From assembly GCA_003117195.1 (NCBI GenBank), contig BDSI01000014.1, positions 310,001-374,000 of the forward strand: a stretch of DNA of 64,000 bases. Direction: 5' to 3'. Made by a program: the position numbers and the translations under genes. The notes under the pieces are model-generated. The model did not search any database. It was given only the letters and a program-made list of their open reading frames with translations, and was not told where the DNA came from. Numbering within the stretch: the stretch's first letter is position 1; each line of letters begins with the position of its first letter. This stretch comes from Eudorina sp. 2006-703-Eu-15 (taxonomy: Eukaryota > Chlorophyta > Chlorophyceae > Chlamydomonadales > Volvocaceae). Shown in pieces: positions 1 to 10,476 of this stretch.

Positions 1-202
1 TGTAATAACGGAAATGAAACAAGCAACGACATCGATCCGAATGATGGATTTTGTCTTGGTACACGCTATGCGATGTATGTATCCCGCGCGCACCATGCCT
101 TCGTTCACAGTCACCATTTGATATGCCTGCATGCATATCCGTATGAATGGTCTATGAGGTAGGCTACCGACACCCAGCTGTCACGCACGACCTTACTTGC
201 AG
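1..202 (+). other. 3' part of an intron of the WD40 gene
   Basis: No coding frame continues through this stretch. It ends in a pyrimidine-containing acceptor (TTGCAG, AG at 201-202) directly before a WD40-coding exon, so it is read as the end of an intron whose donor and upstream exon lie outside the window. Confidence 0.6.
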
Positions 203-3200
203 CTGCTGAGCGGTGGCGACGACAGGACGCTGCGTGTGTGGGACACGAGGAGCTTGGGTTGCACAGCCGTCATGGTTGGCCCCAAGGGAACAGAATACAG
301 TTCCGATCTCGATGTACAAGTCATGATTGCACCTTGGATGTACTCCGCGGCATGGAGCCCCGACGGACGCCTCCTCGCAAGTGGCAGCCTCGACTACGAG
401 CGTACAGGCCATTCGTCTTGCATATCATTGCGACAGCGGCCGAATACCTGCGCGGTGCGGCTGTGGGATGCGGTCACGGGCGTGTGTGTGGCGACACTCA
501 ATCCTGGAAAAGGTGTTGTGGACGAGCACGGCGTTCGCAGTGTGACTTGGTGCCCCGGCCGACCCCTGCTGGCTGCTAGCGCTGGCACGCAGGTGAGATA
601 ATACATTTGCCTTGATGAGAAGTAAGTGCATGCAGACGGAATTTTGTTGTTTGTCAAACTAACGAGGCAGAGCCTCGCTTGTGGTCGTCAGCTAGCGTGG
701 GTACCTATACCGACATACGTACATCTTGCATGGGACAGAATACTGAGGTACTGCGTGATGATTCACCTCGCCGGATGGACTGGATGGAACCTCATCCTGT
801 ATTAGTTGTTAGGTGGACCCGAGTCCCGACCGGGTCTGCCAACGGGCCCAGATAGCGCGTAGGCGCCTCATCTCATCAACCCCTACCAAGGACTACGCAG
901 TACGCACCCATCCTCCATCACCCGCTGGGGGGTCATGCAGCCATACCAGCCAACACACCAGGTTACCAGCGCGCCAGGATTGCCTCTCCCGGAAACCGCG
1001 CCAGCCAGACCAGCCGAATCACATGGCGGGGAGGAGCCGGGATTCGAATCTCGGATCTCTGTAATCTCTGCTGGAGAAAATGCCATCGTACCGTGTTTCC
1101 CATACGACACCCATACCTGCTGTTCACGTCCCGTTAATCAACGTCTATGGAGTGAATGTCAGGTGTACGTGTGGAGCGTCTCTGAAACGGGAACCTGCAC
1201 AGCTGTGGCCACACTGCGAGGCAACACGGGCGCCATCCACTGTGTTGCCTGGGCGCCGGATGCGGGCGACTGGCTTGCAAGCGCCGGCGCAGACGGGGTG
1301 GTGCGCGTGTGGGACACATCGGAAAGCAACCTCAGCACGGCGGCATCCGCCAGCAGCAGCCGTGTAAATGCAACAGCAGAGATGATGGGACACACCGGCG
1401 CTGTCCGGAGCTGCGCATGGCGACCCACTACTGCTGCAGTTGATGCAGCAGCAGACGGTGTGGCGACCGCAACAGGGACGACGGCGACGGCCCATCCATT
1501 GCTGTTGGCCACCTCGGGTGAGGACAAGGAGCTTCGGCTGTGGGAGGTGCCGGGCGGCCGCTGCACCGGAGTGCTATCCAGCGGCCATGGCGGCACCGTC
1601 ACCTCACTCAGCTGGGAGCCTAACGGCGCGCGGCTGGCCAGCGGCAGCCAAGACAAGACGATCCGGGTGTGGAGCTCCGCCGGGCTGGAGGTCAGCGACT
1701 GGCGCTGCCTGCAGGTAGGTGATAAAGGCTGGGTACGTGCGAAGTTGCCGATGAAAGCATCTGCTACCCTAACAGCTGGCATGCATATACATCTATACAT
1801 GTGTGTGTATGCATTTTGCAGGTATGGCGTGGGGTTGAATCCTATACATCTATCGCAGGATCTCATCAGGAACACATACATACACGCACCTCATAATTCG
1901 TAACAGCGTGTGTATGTACGTCCTCTTCACATACATCCACTCTGCACATATTGCGAGCTCGGGCTGGCATGCAAAGTGGGGTTGTGGCTTAGCTTGTGGA
2001 TGTTCTCCTATCTACATTGCGTACTTCTCCTGGTGGTCGCCTAGTTGGTATGTATGACACTGGCTTTGTGTCCAGATAGCTGGAGCGATGGCGGGTCCGG
2101 TATGTATGGTACGCCTGCTGGCAGACTGGTGATTGGTGGTATCGATGGCGTCCGCTGCGCGATGCCTTGGGAGGCGGTGGCGGTGGCGGTTAGTATTAGT
2201 CCCTGGCTGGTGCAATAGGTAGGGCCCTGCTGACGCGCGGGCTCTGGACCTTACTTGAGACCATCCGGTGCATTGTAGATAGGTGGTAGGTTGCGGGCAA
2301 AGGTCGCCAGCAACCTCCTAGCTACGGCATGGCCACGCCAACCATCAATAAAGCGATATGTGGGACGCTTATACTTTTTTTATGACTTGTTATACATATC
2401 TGCTGCGTGCAGGTATTGGAGGGTCATACTGGCGCCGTCTTGTCCGTCACATGGGGTGTCAGCACGTCTTCACATCAGCTTGCTAGCGGCTCAGAAGACC
2501 GTGACCTGCGCTTGTGGGACCTCTCACCGACCTGGTCCACAACCTCATCGGATGCCGAGAGGGAGGCGGCGACGGCCGACAACATGCCTACTGCAGCATC
2601 ACAAATGTTCAACGTGCATGGGGTGACCTGCAGTCAAGACGGACACTTTGTCGCTGCGGCATGCAATGACAAGGTGCGTGCGTGCATGCGTCAAAGGGAA
2701 AACTAATCAGGAATAAGAGACCCACAAAATAGCGGTGCCGGTAGTTCCTTGCTAGGCAACGCCCAGAGTATGGTGCGTGAACAGCAGTGGCGGCAGGTAG
2801 GGGAATAGGTAGGTGCGGCAGTAGTGAGTCCGTCGTCACCATTTTATTTAAACAAACTACTTTCGTTCTCGCGGTCCTGTATCAGTTTCGGGGCGCCCGG
2901 CATCCAGTAGGGGCGATTATTCGTTTTGTATCCCCCGTGCCTCACGCAAGGAAGGGCATTCTCAGCGAGGACCTGGCTGAGCGGTAGCAGACTGTATGTT
3001 ATATGGCAGCGATTAATGACATTACACACGAACCTTCGTAGGGGCGGCGGCGGCACCAGCGCAACTTACAAACCGCATGTGCAGGCCCCGGGATTCCCTG
3101 TGCATGATTTTATAAATGATGATTCCTTGTGTGCAATGACCACGCATATTGAGGTATGTACATACCACGGCTGCTGCTCACAACCTACGTACCTAGCTAG

Positions 3201-4510
3201 CTAGCTTACAAACGACAGCAACTGCCCGTCCCTCTCACTACAATCGATGAGGCCGTATATATACGCCCCGCCTTCACTGCGGCCTCCGACAGGTGTTGCG
3301 TGTGTGGGAATCCTCTTCTTGGAATTGTGTGGCGGAGCTGCACACGAGTGACACGCCACACATTGTCGCGTGGAGGCCCACACTGCCCGGTCAGCCGCCG
3401 CAGCTCGCAAGCGCGTCCGACAGCGTCCCGGCCGCCGTGTGCTTCTGGCGCGCCAATGACGACGGCTGCACCTCTTGGCATCCGGCGGGTGAGGTGGGCC
3501 TCGACACTGACGAAGTGATGTCCATCGAGTGGCAGCCGGCAGGCGGTGGGCCCTTGCTGGCAGTGGCGACGACCAACCGGGATGGCCTGGAGCAGGGCAA
3601 CAAGGTTTACATCATTGATGGAGACAAACGGGAGGTGGCATGGGATTGGCTGGTGAAGGGACGCTGGGAGAATCACGGCAGGCTTGTATGGAGCCCTCAC
3701 GGTGGCGTGCTGCTCGTTGTGCACAGTGGCAAGGATGGGAGCCTTCTTCAGCTGCTGTCCTGCCCAGCGGCTGGCACAGAAGCAGCGATGAGCTGCCTGG
3801 CGCAGCTGAGGCTGCTGCACGCTGATGGTGCTGATGCCGCTAATGACTCGGACAGCAGCGCTGTGCTGGGCGCACTGTGGGTGCCGGGCAGCGACACTCT
3901 GGTGACGTGTCATTCGGCCCCGCGGCAGAGCAAGGAGGAAGCCACTCTGGCGATGTGGGACTTGTCCGGTGTCCTCCAGTGGGACCCCAGCTGGCCCAAC
4001 ACGCGCCTGACGGACGTGTGGGAGCGGGAACAGGGCCGACTGCCGTCACTGCCGGCCGGCACCATGTGGGCGCAGCCAACAACAGCTGCCGCCAAAGCGA
4101 CATTCTCGGCAGGGGGCAACAGCAGCAGCGGTGGTGGTGACGATGGGTTGGGACATATGGCTGCACAGCTGCGGGCGCCGCTGCTCATGTGTGAGCCTAT
4201 AGCCAAGCTGCCTCTGCCACACATGGACGAGTACACCAGCATAACATGGTGGCCTGCCGAGGACGCGATCAGCGATGGTGGTAGCAGCAGCAGCACAGCA
4301 GGAAGATGGCAATTGCTGCTTTGCACGGGCGTTGAGCAGCGGGTGGTCGTGAAGTTCGACCTGGAGTCGAAGGGGCCGGTGGGGAAGCCGTCACGGCTTG
4401 CGGTGGAAGGCCATGCAAGTGCAGGTGTGGTCATGCCACTTCCAGGATCTCGCTTGGCAGCATTCTACGGAGGATCGCTGCGTGTGTTCACGCCGCTGAT
4501 GATGGAGTGA
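203..4510 (+). CDS. WD40-repeat protein, 3' portion (four exons)
   Basis: Exons are 203-592, 1163-1714, 2413-2673 and 3293-4510 (stop TGA 4508-4510). Every junction is phase 0, with CAG or AAG before GT donors and CAG acceptors. Joining them gives 806 residues. At least eight WD blades are visible from their closing motifs: LRVWD, VRLWD, VYVWS, VRVWD, LRLWE, IRVWS, LRLWD and LRVWE. Three blades are only completed across splice junctions (SAGTQ/VYVW, CLQ/VLEGHTGAV, CNDK/VLRVW), which supports the exon model. Canonical GH-to-WD spacing appears in GHTGAVRSCAW and GHTGAVLSVTW. The last exon (residues about 402-806) has degenerate blades (VCFWR, VYIID), low-complexity Ser/Gly/Ala loops, and no other recognised domain. 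WD40 propellers are protein-interaction scaffolds, and I cannot assign a specific role. The N-terminus and promoter are missing. The gene is unrelated in sequence to the array that follows it. Confidence 0.85.
593..1162 (+). other. WD40 gene intron, with a B-box-like segment
   Basis: Donor GTGAGA at 593 and acceptor CAG at 1160-1162. The reading frame closes shortly after the donor (TAA at 599-601). Around 1040-1056 the intron contains the palindromic GATTCGAATC with flanking CCGGG and TCTCGG, which resembles a tRNA T-arm and pol III B-box on either strand. No full cloverleaf or A-box could be placed, so a decayed tRNA-derived SINE is only one possibility. Confidence 0.7.
1715..2412 (+). other. 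WD40 gene intron
   Basis: Donor GTAGGT at 1715 follows the CAG codon of exon 1163-1714, and the acceptor GTGCAG ends at 2412. The interior has TACATA/CACATA microsatellite-like stretches near 1785-1900 and no reading frame with WD40 features. Confidence 0.8.
2674..3292 (+). other. WD40 gene intron
   Basis: Donor GTGCGTG at 2674 follows an AAG codon, and the acceptor GACAG ends at 3292. Splicing joins CNDK to VLRVWE, restoring a WD blade end. Nothing else recognisable lies inside. Confidence 0.8.
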
Positions 4511-4573
4511 GGCTAGGAGGGTTCTGACAGTCACCGCCCCCTGAGTAGTCGCGGTGTCAGGCCATGCGCCGCC
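4511..4573 (+). other. 3' UTR / junction between WD40 gene and array
   Basis: About 63 bp separate the stop codon from the first sequence alignable to the tandem unit (TATGGACGGCATG at 4574). I do not see the TGTAA polyadenylation signal usual in volvocine algae here, so the 3' end of the mRNA may lie within the first, degenerate repeat unit. Confidence 0.4.
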
Positions 4574-5816
4574 ATATGGACGGCATGTCATTGCGAGACG
4601 ATACATAACGGAAGGTCAGGTCTATCTAAGGAAGGCCGAGTGACCAAGGATGCGGGTCCATCCGTCCCAGTGGTTCGCTCACGGGGCTGATGGATGACAT
4701 AAGTGGATCCGACTGTGTCGACAGCCTGGTCGAGCCAGTGGCTGACAAAATCCACATATTACCCGCCGCTCCACGGCATGCGGGTTCGATCGTCCGGGTG
4801 CATTCTGGAGTTCACCCTCCGCCGACTTTACCTTGCCCGCCTCGTGGCCGGCTGCCCCCATCCCCATGTATACCCAAGGAATTCATAAAAGGACCATGTG
4901 AGACGCCCTCCAATTCTTCAGTCTGTCCCACGCGGTCAGCAGCATTGCATTGTGTGACCTCTACCCAGCTCGGCTGAAGCACATACATGATAACAGCAGT
5001 CAGCAACGCCAAACAAGGGCCGCAGCAGCCGGATACAGCTACAGCCACAGCTACAGCCATAGCCACCGCCACAACTACAGCTACAGTCACAGCTACAGCT
5101 TCAGATACAGCCACAGCTACAGCCACCAGTGAAACACCCTTGGAGCCGCAGCTAAAGCCACCACTGCAAACCCTGGGAGCACTGCAAAACCCTGGGAGCA
5201 GTGGCTGTTGCACACCCTAGCTGCACGCTGCAGTACACGATGTACGCCAGTATGGGCACCGTACACGCACACGGCACCTGCAGAAGCTGGGTCGGCGATG
5301 GCGGTGTGACACGTGAGGCCTTGGAGAACTGCCGTTGCGGCATGCGGTCGGTGACATCTGCAAGTTCGTATTTTACCGATCCCCCGATCGTAACCCCATA
5401 CAATGCCGTACCTCAGCCACACCATGCTCTCGTACCGTACCCCAAACCGTGCCTAGGAATCCGTCAGCGTTACTAGTTCAGTCACAGCAGCAGGGCAGCC
5501 CCCGGACTCACCCAGATGCTGTACTGTCGTACCAAACACAGGTTGGAAAGAAGTTGACTCGCGGCAGCCCCGAGATGGACATGGTGTGGAGCGACAGCTG
5601 CGGAGATGTTCCTGGCGGTTGGTTTGTGTTGGGCGGGGCCATGGAGGAGATTGAACCCCGATTATTACCCAGCTTCCCACACAGGTGTGAAGGCAGGGCT
5701 TTCTTCATAGGACCGCCCCTGGACCTTCCACGCTGCGTGCTTCCCGCGCTTCTTCCCTTGCCGCGGGGTCGGTTGTGGGCGGCCCGTGGACTTTTGATGC
5801 TTCTGGTCAGCTGTCC
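4574..5816 (+). repeat. Degenerate edge unit of the array (no tRNA at its left end)
   Basis: The left half aligns to the standard unit only with many substitutions and indels (for example GTGGATCCGACTGTGTCGACAG against GTGGAACCGACAGTGTCAATATG). Its minisatellite is irregular (about 5030-5130, with CATAGCCACC, AGTCACAGC and TTCAGATAC variants). An internal duplication of CTGCAAAACCCTGGGAGC occurs near 5163-5203. From about 5220 it is close to the consensus. This is the expected pattern at an array border, where homogenisation is weakest. Confidence 0.85.
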
Positions 5817-5888
5817 GGGGTATTAGCTCAGTGGTAGAGCGCGCGCTTCGCATGCGTGAGGTCATCGGATCGATCCCGATATGCTCCA
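5817..5888 (+). tRNA. tRNA-Ala (CGC), consensus copy
   Basis: A 72-nt cloverleaf can be drawn by hand: acceptor GGGGTAT/ATGCTCC, D-arm GCTC-AGTGGTA-GAGC, anticodon arm CGCGC-TTCGCAT-GCGTG (anticodon CGC at 5849-5851), variable loop AGGTC, T-arm ATCGG-ATCGATC-CCGAT, discriminator A73. The acceptor has G3-U70, the universal alanine identity pair. Internal promoters are intact: A-box TAGCTCAGTGG (5824-5834) and B-box GATCGATCC (5868-5876), fitting GWTCRANNC. Two oddities are A instead of T at position 54 (in every copy) and no T4 terminator immediately downstream. It could be an active gene or a tRNA-derived satellite component. Confidence 0.75.
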
Positions 5889-6029
5889 ACGGTCTCTTGC
5901 CTCTGCACAGTGTGCCATGTGCACACACTCGAGGGGCGGTATGGACGGCATGACACAAGTATTCTAACTGATACACAGGAAGCTTAGGTCCACGGGGGCC
6001 CGAGATGTCAATGACAGATGCGAGCCCTT

Positions 6030-6050
6030 CCCAGTGAGTCGCTCACTGGG
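6030..6050 (+). repeat. Conserved 9-bp inverted repeat in each unit (example)
   Basis: CCCAGTGAG (6030-6038), loop TCG, CTCACTGGG (6042-6050) pair perfectly. The structure recurs in almost all units about 210 bp after the tRNA start. Variants are CTCATTGGG (a G-U pair, near 48335, 55100, 56650, 58200 and 59750) and CTCACTGTG (one mismatch, near 30660, 35930, 42500, 44980, 46100 and 47220). Confidence 0.8.
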
Positions 6051-6220
6051 CTGATGGATGACATAAGTGGAACCGACAGTGTCAATATGCTGGCCGAGCC
6101 AGTCGCCGGCAATATTCACATATTACCCGCCGCTCCACGGCATGTGGGTTCGTCCGGATGCGTTCGAGGATTCACCCTCCGCCGGTTTTCCCTTGCCCGC
6201 CTCGTGGCCGCCTGCCCCCG

Positions 6221-6281
6221 CACAGCTATAGCCACAGCTGCAGCCACAGCTACAGCCACAGCTACAGCCACAGCTACAGCC
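6221..6281 (+). repeat. 12-bp minisatellite, short allele (example)
   Basis: Built from CACAGCTACAGC, itself two related hexamers (YACAGC). Five copies here, one with CTGCAG. The tract always begins TATAGCC after GCCTGCCCCCGCA and ends in CTCACCTACAGCTACC or directly in CTACC. Confidence 0.9.
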
Positions 6282-6960
6282 TCACCGACAGCTACCACTG
6301 AAAATCCCCGGGAGCCACAGCTAAAGCCACCACTGCAAAACACTGGGAACAGTGGCTGTTGCGCACCCTGGCTGCAGTACACGATGTACGCCAGTATGGG
6401 CACCGTACACGCACACGGCACCTGCAGAAGCTGGGTCGGCGATGGCGGTGTGACACGTGAGGCCTTGGAGAACTGCAGTTGCGGCATGCGGTCGGTGACA
6501 TCTGCAAGTTCGTATTTTACCGATCCCCCGATCGTACCCCCATACAATGCCGTACCTCAGTCACACCATGCTCTCGTACCGTACCCCAAACCGTGCCTGG
6601 GAATCCGTCAGCGTTACTAGTTCAGTCACAGCAGCAGGGCAGCCCCCGGACTCACCCAGATGCTGTACTGTCGTACCGGACACAGGTTGGAAAGAAGTTG
6701 ACCCGCGGCAGCCCCAAGATGGACATGGTGTTGAGCGACAGCTGCGGAGATGTTCCTGGCGGTTGGTTTGTGTTGGGCGGGGCCATGGAGGAGATTGAAC
6801 CCCGATTATTACCCAGCTTCCCACACAGGTGTGAAGGCAGGGCTTTCTTCATAGGACCGCCCCTGGACCTTCCACGCTGCGTGCTTCCCGCGCTTCTTCC
6901 CTTGCCGCGGGGTCGGTTGTGGGCGGCCCGTGGACTTTTGATGCTTCTGGTCAGCTGTCC

Positions 6961-7032
6961 GGGGTATTAGCTCAGTGGTAGAGCGCGCTCTTCGCATGCG
7001 TGAGGTCATCGGATCGATCCCGATATGCTCCA
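6961..7032 (+). tRNA. tRNA-Ala (CGC), subtype A
   Basis: Anticodon stem is CGCTC against GCGTG, leaving a U30-C40 mismatch. All other stems match the consensus copy. Confidence 0.6.
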
Positions 7033-8104
7033 ACGGTCTCTTGCCTCTGCACAGTATGCCATGTGCACACACTCGAGGGGCGGTATGGACGGCATGACAC
7101 AAGTATTCTACCTGATACACAGGAAGCTTAGGTCCACGGGGGCCCGAGATGTCAATGACAGATGCGAGCCCTTCCCAGTGAGTCGCTCACTGGGCTGATG
7201 GATGACATAAGTGGAACCGACAGTGTCAATATGCTGGCCGAGCCAGTCGCCGGCAATATTCACATATTACCCGCCGCTCCACGGCATGTGGGTTCGTCCG
7301 GATGCGTTCGAGGGTTCACCCTCCGCCGGCTTTCCCTTGCCCGCCTCGTGGCCGCCTGCCCCCGCACAGCTATAGCCACAGCTGCAGCCACAGCTACAGC
7401 CACAGCTACAGCCACAGCTACAGCCTCACCGACAGCTACCACTGAAAATCCCCGGGAGCCACAGCTAAAGCCACCACTGCAAAACACTGGGAACAGTGGC
7501 TGTTGCGCACCCTGGCTGCAGTACACGATGTACGCCAGTATGGGCACCGTACACGCACACGGCACCTGCAGAAGCTGGGTCGGCGATGGCGGTGTGACAC
7601 GTGAGGCCTTGGAGAACTGCAGTTGCGGCATGCGGTCGGTGACATCTGCAAGTTCGTATTTTACCGATCCCCCGATCGTACCCCCATACAATGCCGTACC
7701 TCAGTCACACCATGCTCTCGTACCGTACCCCAAACCGTGCCTGGGAATCCGTCAGCGTTACTAGTTCAGTCACAGCAGCAGGGCAGCCCCCGGACTCACC
7801 CAGATGCTGTACTGTCGTACCGGACACAGGTTGGAAAGAAGTTGACCCGCGGCAGCCCCAAGATGGACATGGTGTTGAGCGACAGCTGCGGAGATGTTCC
7901 TGGCGGTTGGTTTGTGTTGGGCGGGGCCATGGAGGAGATTGAACCCCGATTATTACCCAGCTTCCCACACAGGTGTGAAGGCAGGGCTTTCTTCATAGGA
8001 CCGCCCCTGGACCTTCCACGCTGCGTGCTTCCCGCGCTTCTTCCCTTGCCGCGGGGTCGGTTGTGGGCGGCCCGTGGACTTTTGATGCTTCTGGTCAGCT
8101 GTCC

Positions 8105-8176
8105 GGGGTATTAGCTCAGTGGTAGAGCGCGCTCTTCGCATGCGTGAGGTCATCGGATCGATCCCGATATGCTCCA
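8105..8176 (+). tRNA. tRNA-Ala (CGC), subtype A
   Basis: Identical in the gene to the copy at 6961, with the same position-30 mismatch. Confidence 0.6.
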
Positions 8177-9260
8177 ACGGTCTCTTGCCTCTGCACAGTA
8201 TGCCATGTGCACACACTCGAGGGGCGGTATGGACGGCATGACACAAGTATTCTACCTGATACACAGGAAGCTTAGGTCCACGGGGGCCCGAGATGTCAAT
8301 GACAGATGCGAGCCCTTCCCAGTGAGTCGCTCACTGGGCTGATGGATGACATAAGTGGAACCGACAGTGTCAATATGCTGGCCGAGCCAGTCGCCGGCAA
8401 TATTCACATATTACCCGCCGCTCCACGGCATGTGGGTTCGTCCGGATGCGTTCGAGGGTTCACCCTCCGCCGGCTTTCCCTTGCCCGCCTCGTGGCCGCC
8501 TGCCCCCGCACAGCTATAGCCACAGCTACAGCCACAGCTACAGCCACAGCTACAGCCACAGCTACAGCCACAGCTACAGCCTCACCTACAGCTACCACTG
8601 AAAATCCCCGGGAGCCACAGCTAAAGCCACCACTGCAAAACACTGGGAACAGTGGCTGTTGCGCACCCTGGCTGCAGTACACGATGTACGCCAGTATGGG
8701 CACCGTACACGCACACGGCACCTGCAGAAGCTGGGTCGGCGATGGCGGTGTGACACGTGAGGCCTTGGAGAATTGCAGTTGCGGCATGCGGTCGGTGACA
8801 TCTGCAAGTTCGTATTTTACCGATCCCCCGATCGTACCCCCATACAATGCCGTACCTCAGCCACACCATGCTCTCGTACCGTACCCCAAACCGTGCCTAG
8901 GAATCCGTCAGCGTTACTAGTTCAGTCACAGCAGCAGGGCAGCCCCCGGACTCACCCAGATGCTGTACTGTCGTACCGGACACAGGTTGGAAAGAAGTTG
9001 ACTCGCGGCAGCCCCGAGATGGACATGGTGTTGAGCGACAGCTGCGGAGATGTTCCTGGCGGTTGGTTTGTGTTGGGCGGGGCCATGGAGGAGAATGAAC
9101 CCCGATTATTACCCAGCTTCCCACACAGGTGTGAAGGCAGGGCTTTCTTCATAGGACCGCCCCTGGACCTTCCACGCTGCGTGCTTCCCGCGCTTCTTCC
9201 CTTGCCGCGGGGTCGGTTGTGGGCGGCCCGTGGACTTTTGATGCTTCTGGTCAGCTGTCC

Positions 9261-9332
9261 GGGGTATTAGCTCAGTGGTAGAGCGCGCGCTTTGCATGCG
9301 TGAGGTCATCGGATCGATCCCGATATGCTCCA
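9261..9332 (+). tRNA. tRNA-Ala (UGC), subtype B
   Basis: The anticodon loop is TTTGCAT, so one C-to-T change at position 34 converts CGC to UGC. All stems pair. Confidence 0.72.
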
Positions 9333-10404
9333 ACGGTCTCTTGCCTCTGCACAGTGTGCCATGTGCACACACTCGAGGGGCGGTATGGACGGCATGACAC
9401 AAGTATTCTACCTGATACACAGGAAGCTTAGGTCCACGGGGGCCCGAGATGTCAATGACAGATGCGAGCCCTTCCCAGTGAGTCGCTCACTGGGCTGATG
9501 GATGACATAAGTGGAACCGACAGTGTCAATATGCTGGCCGAGCCAGTCGCCGGCAATATTCACATATTACCCGCCGCTCCACGGCATGTGGGTTCGTCCG
9601 GATGCGTTCGAGGGTTCACCCTCCGCCGGCTTTCCCTTGCCCGCCTCGTGGCCGCCTGCCCCCGCACAGCTATAGCCACAGCTGCAGCCACAGCTACAGC
9701 CACAGCTACAGCCACAGCTACAGCCTCACCGACAGCTACCACTGAAAATCCCCGGGAGCCACAGCTAAAGCCACCACTGCAAAACACTGGGAACAGTGGC
9801 TGTTGCGCACCCTGGCTGCAGTACACGATGTACGCCAGTATGGGCACCGTACACGCACACGGCACCTGCAGAAGCTGGGTCGGCGATGGCGGTGTGACAC
9901 GTGAGGCCTTGGAGAACTGCAGTTGCGGCATGCGGTCGGTGACATCTGCAAGTTCGTATTTTACCGATCCCCCGATCGTACCCCCATACAATGCCGTACC
10001 TCAGTCACACCATGCTCTCGTACCGTACCCCAAACCGTGCCTGGGAATCCGTCAGCGTTACTAGTTCAGTCACAGCAGCAGGGCAGCCCCCGGACTCACC
10101 CAGATGCTGTACTGTCGTACCGGACACAGGTTGGAAAGAAGTTGACCCGCGGCAGCCCCAAGATGGACATGGTGTTGAGCGACAGCTGCGGAGATGTTCC
10201 TGGCGGTTGGTTTGTGTTGGGCGGGGCCATGGAGGAGATTGAACCCCGATTATTACCCAGCTTCCCACACAGGTGTGAAGGCAGGGCTTTCTTCATAGGA
10301 CCGCCCCTGGACCTTCCACGCTGCGTGCTTCCCGCGCTTCTTCCCTTGCCGCGGGGTCGGTTGTGGGCGGCCCGTGGACTTTTGATGCTTCTGGTCAGCT
10401 GTCC

Positions 10405-10476
10405 GGGGTATTAGCTCAGTGGTAGAGCGCGCTCTTCGCATGCGTGAGGTCATCGGATCGATCCCGATATGCTCCA
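10405..10476 (+). tRNA. tRNA-Ala (CGC), subtype A
   Basis: CGCTC anticodon stem with the position-30 mismatch. First member of the second A-A-B trimer. Confidence 0.6.

Noticed and set aside
2844..3204. Additional WD40 exon within the 2674-3292 intron
   Set aside because: The frames present there show no WD motifs, and the flanking exons already join in phase to complete a blade.
4634..4720. Ser/Leu-type tRNA suggested by GGCCGAGTGACCAAGG
   Set aside because: Only a D-arm-like string. No anticodon arm or T-arm pairs at suitable spacing, and the segment aligns to the unit body instead.
4780..4812. B-box-like GGTTCGATCGTCC in the edge unit
   Set aside because: No A-box at proper distance and no cloverleaf; other units read GGGTTCGTCCGG, so the match is not conserved.
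5665..5976. Minus-strand 103-residue ORF through the tRNA
   Set aside because: Antisense shadow of the tRNA and its flanks; no coding features.
6018..6620. 200-residue ORF with Thr-Ala repeats across the minisatellite
   Set aside because: The frame survives because the repeat is 12 bp (a multiple of 3). In most units after 17.5 kb a CTTAG change adds a stop in the first part. No homology or conserved start.
6479..6970. Recurrent 163-residue plus-strand ORF ending inside the tRNA
   Set aside because: It recurs only because the units are near-identical. Many copies are broken by one-base indels, the stop is supplied by the tRNA D-arm (TATTAG), composition is non-protein-like, and no domain is recognised.
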